Below, piece after piece: positions 16,156 to 19,557 of a stretch of 19,557 nt of DNA; within the stretch, counting starts at the first letter, position 1; each line of letters begins with the position of its first letter. Under the pieces are notes generated by a model, which made no database searches, had not been told where the DNA came from, and was given only the letters and a program-made list of their open reading frames with translations. Source of the stretch: Bacteroides sp. 43_108 (GTDB lineage Bacteria; Bacteroidota; Bacteroidia; Bacteroidales; Bacteroidaceae); NCBI GenBank assembly GCA_001915545.1, contig MNQS01000190.1, positions 1 to 19,557 of the forward strand, given 5' to 3'. The position numbers and the translations under genes are program-made.

Positions 16156-16181
16156 AGAACAATCAGAAATACATACCGAAT

Positions 16182-16601
16182 ATGATTTCATATCAGACAG
16201 AAGGCGTCAAGATGCCCGCCATAAAGAAGAGAGAAAACAACGCATGGATAAAGAAGGTCGCGGCCGACTACGGAAAGAAGATTGGAGAGATTGCATACAT
16301 CTTCTGCAGCGACGACAAGATTCTTGAGGTCAACCGCCAGTATCTGCATCACGATTACTACACAGACATCATCACGTTCGACTATACGGAAGACGATGTC
16401 ATCAGCGGCGACATATTCATCAGCCTCGACACCGTAAAGTCGAACTCTGAAGAACAGGGCACCGGATACGATGAGGAACTCCACCGGGTCATCATACACG
16501 GCATACTGCACCTATGCGGTATAAACGACAAAGGTGAAGGCGAAAGAGCCATCATGGAAGCGGCTGAAAACAAGGCGCTTGCAATGAGAAACGAGGAATA
16601 A
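16182..16601 (+). CDS. ybeY: Endoribonuclease YbeY, 16S rRNA maturation factor
   Basis: A 139-residue metalloprotein of the UPF0054/YbeY family, a single-strand RNase involved in 16S rRNA 3'-end maturation and 70S quality control. Family landmarks are EVNRQYLHHDYYTDIITFDY (49-68), GDIFISLDTV and the metal site HGILHLCG, with H106 and H110. The third ligand position, His124 in E. coli YbeY, is D116 here (GINDK); from memory this substitution is usual in Bacteroidota, so activity need not be lost. It begins 26 bp after the S41 protease and is the last gene of the plus-strand cluster. No strong terminator is seen in the 155 bp before the convergent glycosyltransferase. Confidence 0.94.
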   Translation: MISYQTEGVKMPAIKKRENNAWIKKVAADYGKKIGEIAYIFCSDDKILEVNRQYLHHDYYTDIITFDYTEDDVISGDIFISLDTVKSNSEEQGTGYDEELHRVIIHGILHLCGINDKGEGERAIMEAAENKALAMRNEE

Positions 16602-16681
16602 TAAACAGCCTCACAGCCAAAACCCGACGGCCGTAGGAAGCAAAAAACGGAACGATTCAAACAAACACCTGTCAACCGACT

Positions 16682-16727
16682 TAACAATCAGCCGATGCAT
16701 TGCGAGAACAGATTCAGTTGATTGTTA
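16682..16727. other. Weak stem-loop between ybeY and the glycosyltransferase gene
   Basis: TAACAATCA (16682-16690) pairs perfectly with TGATTGTTA (16719-16727) across a 28-nt loop. Neither side has a T-run, so it is not a classical terminator. It lies between convergent genes and could only be a weak stop or chance. Confidence 0.25.
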
Positions 16728-16756
16728 GCACAAAACAAAAATATTACGGCAACAAA

Positions 16757-17533
16757 TCAGCGCCGTACTACGGCTCTTACGACAAACCATACATGGTGAA
16801 GCACAGTGGAAACCAAGCCATAGTGTTTCACCATTATTTTAAAGCGCTCTACGAGCGAAGCCTTATGATTGGCAGTAGTCATGCCTTCGGCCAGATAATC
16901 GGCCAGAACAGTTCGAGTATACACCAACGGCATACCCTTCGACTCAGCCTTCTCCATCACTCTGATGCACCAGTCGAAATCAGCAGAAAAGCGATAATTG
17001 AGATCATAAGGCAGACAGATTTCCTTATTTACATAGAAAGCCTGGTGGCACACGAGCATGCCGTTGCCGAACGAACGGCTGGTAAGTTTCTCCGGTGGTG
17101 CAAGCCTGCGGGCACGCAGACGCACTCCTTCGGCATCGACGATGTCCGTATTGCCGTAGACCACACCTGCCAAGCCGTGTCGGCCATCGCCTGCAGCCGC
17201 ACCTACAACTTCTTCAAGAGATGAAGCGCTGTGCAGTTTATCGCCGGCATTGAGGAAACACAAGTAGGTGCCGGACGCAATGTCCATGGCCTTATTCATG
17301 GCGTCGTAAAGCCCCTTGTCGGGCTCGCTGACCACCACAATGCGCCTGTCGGGATGAGCATCCCGGTATCGGCGTGCAATGTCAGCAGTACCGTCCGACG
17401 ACGCACCGTCCATAATTATGTGTTCCACATCAGCATAAGTCTGCATGAGCACACTGTCGAGCGTGCGCTGTATGCAGTCCTTCGCATTGAAAGTCACGGT
17501 TATGACAGATACTGTAATATCGTTCATCGTCAT
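16757..17533 (-). CDS. Family 2 glycosyltransferase
   Basis: A 258-residue cytosolic GT-A fold glycosyltransferase (GT2, WcaA type). The N-terminus VSVITVTFNAKDCIQRTLDS is the nucleotide-sugar strand; DGASSDGT (42-49), SEPDKGLYDAMNKA and the NAGD motif (95-98), the usual DxD equivalent in this subgroup, follow. The C-terminal part includes YRFSADFDW, which carries the ED-like catalytic region. It adds a sugar from a nucleotide donor to a lipid-linked or polysaccharide acceptor; donor and acceptor are unknown. It follows the GT4 gene by 10 bp, so the two form an operon for a surface glycan. An ATG at 17527 (MNDITV) is an equally good start. Base composition looks more GC-rich than in the upstream cluster. 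Confidence 0.93.
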   Translation of the reverse strand: MTMNDITVSVITVTFNAKDCIQRTLDSVLMQTYADVEHIIMDGASSDGTADIARRYRDAHPDRRIVVVSEPDKGLYDAMNKAMDIASGTYLCFLNAGDKLHSASSLEEVVGAAAGDGRHGLAGVVYGNTDIVDAEGVRLRARRLAPPEKLTSRSFGNGMLVCHQAFYVNKEICLPYDLNYRFSADFDWCIRVMEKAESKGMPLVYTRTVLADYLAEGMTTANHKASLVERFKIMVKHYGLVSTVLHHVWFVVRAVVRR

Positions 17534-17543
17534 AAAAAAGGTA

Positions 17544-18833
17544 TCATTTCACAGCTTTGTGTTCTGAAGAAACAGAACCGTCCAAAGCCGAATTGTAAAT
17601 CTCAATATATCTGCGGGCCACCTCATCCTCTGCATACGTATCGACGGCCTTTCTGCGGGCCATCTCGCACAGATTTGCATAGTTGGAACCGTCGAGGGCC
17701 CAGTGTATGCCGTTTGCAAAGTCTGCCGCATCCTTGTAATAGGCCACATAGCCGTTGTGCAGATGGTCTATCATCTCCGGGATGCCGCCTATGGCGAATC
17801 CGATGCACGGCACACCGCACGACATTGCTTCGACAATCGTGTTGGGCAGGTTGTCCTGAAGCGACGGAGTGACATATAGGTCGACGGCATTATAAAGGTC
17901 AACCATGTGGGCCTCGTCACTCACATAGTCGATAGGATAAACGGTGAAAGGCACGTAGTTCTGCACCTTGTCCGACTCGGCACCGGCTACGACAAGACCG
18001 ATATTGTCGGCTTCGGCAGGATACTTCTCCTTCAATATGTGGCACGCATCGACCAGATACTTGAATCCTTTTCTTTCGTCGGTAATCTTCTGGCAACCGA
18101 AAAGAAGCAGACGCTTACCCTCCGGCAGACCGCACCTGCGGCGAGCCTCAGCCTTGTCCTCCGGGCGGAAAAGATTAGTGTTTATTGCATTCGGAATGTT
18201 TGTAACGAACTGTCCTTCGAGCAGACGGCTCTCCTTGGCAAGGTTCTCAAGCCAACGGCTGCACGCCACGAAACGGAGTTTGCTGTCTGAATACATCTTC
18301 AGCTTGCGTCGGAACACACGTGCCGACATGTCGTTCGGCGCACCTCCACGGTGTATGAACGGACATAGTCCGCATCCGGTACGATACTTCTGGCAGTCGC
18401 CCGAGTAGTGGCACACGCCTGTGAAATACCACATATCGTGCATGGTGAACACAACCGGCTTTCCCGAACGCAGAATCTTTGTAATATCATCCAACGAAAG
18501 AAAACCTTGATTCACCCAATGAAGATGCACAACGTCGGCCATGCGGAAATCAGACATTGAAGTAATGTCCGTACCCGTATTGGCAATATCCATCTGAAAA
18601 AGATTATTGCGGCTGAAACCATTTGAGAGCCAAATCACAAAACGCTCCCATATAAATTTGGCAGGCAGTTTCCAACTTGACGGCAACGGAACGACAGACA
18701 CCAAAGACGACTGTTTGTCGCGAACAAGCATCTTTGCGTTGACCCCGTTATTCTTCAAGGCCTCCATCAGTCTGTTGGCCGCAATGGCCGCACCTCCTAT
18801 CCTTTCCGATGTATTTATTATAAGAACCCTCAT
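17544..18833 (-). CDS. Family 4 glycosyltransferase (WcaC-like)
   Basis: A 429-residue GT-B fold glycosyltransferase. The N-terminus MRVLIINTSERIGGAAIAAN is the acceptor-domain nucleotide fold with a glycine loop. A cysteine cluster (CHYSGDCQKY, then TGCGLCP) marks the colanic-acid WcaC-like subgroup. The donor domain ends with the EX7E-type motif in NTIVEAMSCGVP and GGIPEMI. It is the first gene of a two-gene operon with the GT2 gene 10 bp downstream, so the pair likely builds part of an O-antigen, capsule or exopolysaccharide. The frame opens at a TTG (18854), but that overlaps the -7 box at 18852-18859; MRVLIIN at 18833 is the family-like start, leaving a short leader. Confidence 0.93.
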   Translation of the reverse strand: MRVLIINTSERIGGAAIAANRLMEALKNNGVNAKMLVRDKQSSLVSVVPLPSSWKLPAKFIWERFVIWLSNGFSRNNLFQMDIANTGTDITSMSDFRMADVVHLHWVNQGFLSLDDITKILRSGKPVVFTMHDMWYFTGVCHYSGDCQKYRTGCGLCPFIHRGGAPNDMSARVFRRKLKMYSDSKLRFVACSRWLENLAKESRLLEGQFVTNIPNAINTNLFRPEDKAEARRRCGLPEGKRLLLFGCQKITDERKGFKYLVDACHILKEKYPAEADNIGLVVAGAESDKVQNYVPFTVYPIDYVSDEAHMVDLYNAVDLYVTPSLQDNLPNTIVEAMSCGVPCIGFAIGGIPEMIDHLHNGYVAYYKDAADFANGIHWALDGSNYANLCEMARRKAVDTYAEDEVARRYIEIYNSALDGSVSSEHKAVK

Positions 18834-18851
18834 AGACAGCATTATATACGG

Positions 18852-18859
18852 CAAAGTTA
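18852..18859 (-). promoter_or_regulatory. -7 box of the glycosyltransferase operon
   Basis: TAACTTTG on the minus strand matches TAnnTTTG and lies 18 bp upstream of the ATG at 18833. A clear TTTG at 19-21 bp is missing. It supports the short start of the GT4 gene. Confidence 0.55.
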
Positions 18860-18939
18860 CCGCTTTTCAACTTAAAACACAGCCACAAACGCAAAATAAT
18901 TGGCTTCACGACCGCCATAATGCCGAAAAACCGCCGACA

Positions 18940-19049
18940 GCACGAGCGCCCGCAACCGAAATTCCGAGCGCTCACAACAAACACTGCGAGCCCTCGGAAC
19001 TTTCATCGCGAGCCCTCGCAATCAAAACCGCAAGAGCATACACCCGAAA
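18940..19049. repeat. Array B: 22-bp-period tandem array of GAGNNCTC elements
   Basis: Four cores start exactly 22 bp apart: GAGCGCCC at 18944, GAGCGCTC at 18966, GAGCCCTC at 18988 and GAGCCCTC at 19010. A degenerate fifth (ccgcaagagcat) follows. Each core is followed by a purine, then C or G, then AAY (gcaac, acaac, ggaac, gcaat), and the rest of the unit is A-rich. The array lies in the 425-bp gap between the glycosyltransferase operon and the tRNA promoter. It matches the period and core of array A. Confidence 0.75.
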
Positions 19050-19205
19050 AAAAGCCATGCACCCCCACACATAAAATACAGCCCAAATCTCGCATACATC
19101 GCCATTAATCTGCATCTGAATACATCTCAAAAGTCCAAGAATCCACGCCAAAACAAAGAAAAAAGCAGATATTTCAATAAGAAACCACATTTTTCCCTTC
19201 CATTT

Positions 19206-19237
19206 TTTGCATATCTGAGAACAAGTCACTAATTTTG
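19206..19237 (+). promoter_or_regulatory. Consensus promoter of tRNA-Asn
   Basis: TTTG at 19206-19209, a 20-nt spacer and TAATTTTG at 19230-19237 match TTTG-N19-21-TAnnTTTG perfectly. Predicted start is near 19244, giving a 5' leader of about 36 nt. Confidence 0.85.
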
Positions 19238-19279
19238 CACCCGAAAACGAAATGCAACTGCATATTCGGACATAAAAAA

Positions 19280-19353
19280 GCTTCAGTAGCTCAGTTGGTT
19301 AGAGCACATGACTGTTAATCATGGGGTCGTTGGTTCAAGCCCATCCTGAAGCG
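19280..19353 (+). tRNA. tRNA-Asn (anticodon GTT)
   Basis: A 74-nt cloverleaf. The acceptor stem is GCTTCAG/CTGAAGC, the D arm gctcagttggttagagc, and the anticodon stem CATGA/TCATG with loop CTGTTAA and anticodon GTT at 19314-19316. The variable loop is GGGTC and the T arm GTTGG-TTCAAGC-CCATC, with one T-T mismatch in the T stem. The discriminator is G and CCA is not encoded, so it must be added after transcription. Confidence 0.97.
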
Positions 19354-19362
19354 CAACAAAAT

Positions 19363-19411
19363 AAATGCAATAAATCAAGAGGACGGAAATCCGAAGATTT
19401 ATTGCATTTTT
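19363..19411. terminator. Hairpin terminator after tRNA-Asn, probably bidirectional
   Basis: A perfect 14-bp stem (aaatgcaataaatc at 19363-19376, gatttattgcattt at 19396-19409), a 19-nt loop with an inner GGA/TCC stem, and a T-rich tail on the plus strand. The minus side continues TATTTTGTTG, so it may also end the convergent gene that stops at 19436. Confidence 0.85.
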
Positions 19412-19435
19412 CGTTATTACTAGATATTCTAAACT

Positions 19436-19557
19436 CTACCTCTTGCAGAACTGCACACGGCCAGGAACAGGAAGACGGAAATCCTTTGGATCTTCTTCGG
19501 AATACATACGGCAAATGCCGTACTGATGATAGACAAGATCAGAAACCGATCGGATAA
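19436..19557 (-). CDS. C-terminal fragment of an unrecognised protein, truncated by the window edge
   Basis: Minus-strand frame open from the right edge to TAG at 19436, giving the last 39 residues: a mixed charged and aromatic sequence including YHQYGICRMYSEEDPKDFRL and ending PGRVQFCKR. The composition looks like a real protein tail, and the terminator hairpin lies 25 bp beyond the stop. A second minus-strand frame is also open to 19429 (a hydrophobic 42-residue reading), so the frame choice is a judgement based on residue balance. I do not recognise the family; the rest of the gene lies outside the window. Confidence 0.55.
   Translation of the reverse strand, partial: IRSVSDLVYHQYGICRMYSEEDPKDFRLPVPGRVQFCKR

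Noticed and set aside
16700..17872. Plus-strand frames opposite the glycosyltransferase genes
   Set aside because: Antisense shadows of two well-defined glycosyltransferases in GC-rich sequence.
18972..19229. Minus-strand 85-residue membrane-like frame in the right gap
   Set aside because: It runs through repeat array B and starts inside the tRNA promoter region. A GGAAGGG before an internal ATG is suggestive, but there is no recognisable family and no minus-strand promoter.

Overview
The window is chromosomal DNA from a Bacteroidota member, most likely order Bacteroidales and plausibly Prevotella-like. Three things support this: repeated matches to the phylum's housekeeping promoter (TTTG, 19-21 nt, TAnnTTTG) just upstream of genes; phylum-typical families (DUF3943, DUF6249, PepSY-like, THUMP-like methyltransferase); and a parE-coaD-S41-ybeY run. 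The genus is inference only.

Layout. 1-206: a short minus-strand reading frame with a signal peptide, apparently the broken start of a surface protein. 207-612: non-coding, with a 22-bp-period array of palindromes (array A) and a promoter for an acyltransferase-3 membrane protein (613-1590). 1625-2982 (minus): an ECF sigma cassette (DUF6249-like membrane protein, sigma factor, two-TM candidate regulator) ending in a strong terminator. 3254-6739 (plus): DUF3943 envelope protein, VanX-type D-Ala-D-Ala dipeptidase, THUMP-like methyltransferase. 6818-9314 (plus): OmpR-type response regulator, histidine kinase and a secreted PepSY-like protein. 9470-10645 (minus): MFS transporter. 10851-16601 (plus): GNAT protein, then parE, coaD, an S41 protease and ybeY, closely spaced. 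16757-18833 (minus): two glycosyltransferases. 18855-19279: non-coding, with a second 22-bp-period array (array B) and a consensus promoter for tRNA-Asn (19280-19353). The tRNA and a minus-strand gene entering from the right edge converge on a hairpin terminator.

Two signals stand out. First, arrays A and B are both built from 8-bp GAGNNCTC cores that recur every 22 bp, about two helical turns, inside non-coding gaps at opposite ends of the window. They look like one family of intergenic element that the genes do not explain. Second, the two-component system seems to mark its own targets: a tandem TTTTCAGA repeat with 11-bp spacing ends 9 bp before the -7 box of the PepSY-like gene, and a related repeat with exactly the same geometry lies upstream of the response regulator gene. 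This predicts autoregulation plus control of the PepSY-like protein.

The remaining genes are mostly conserved housekeeping and envelope functions. No mobile element, phage, CRISPR or recognisable defence system was seen.
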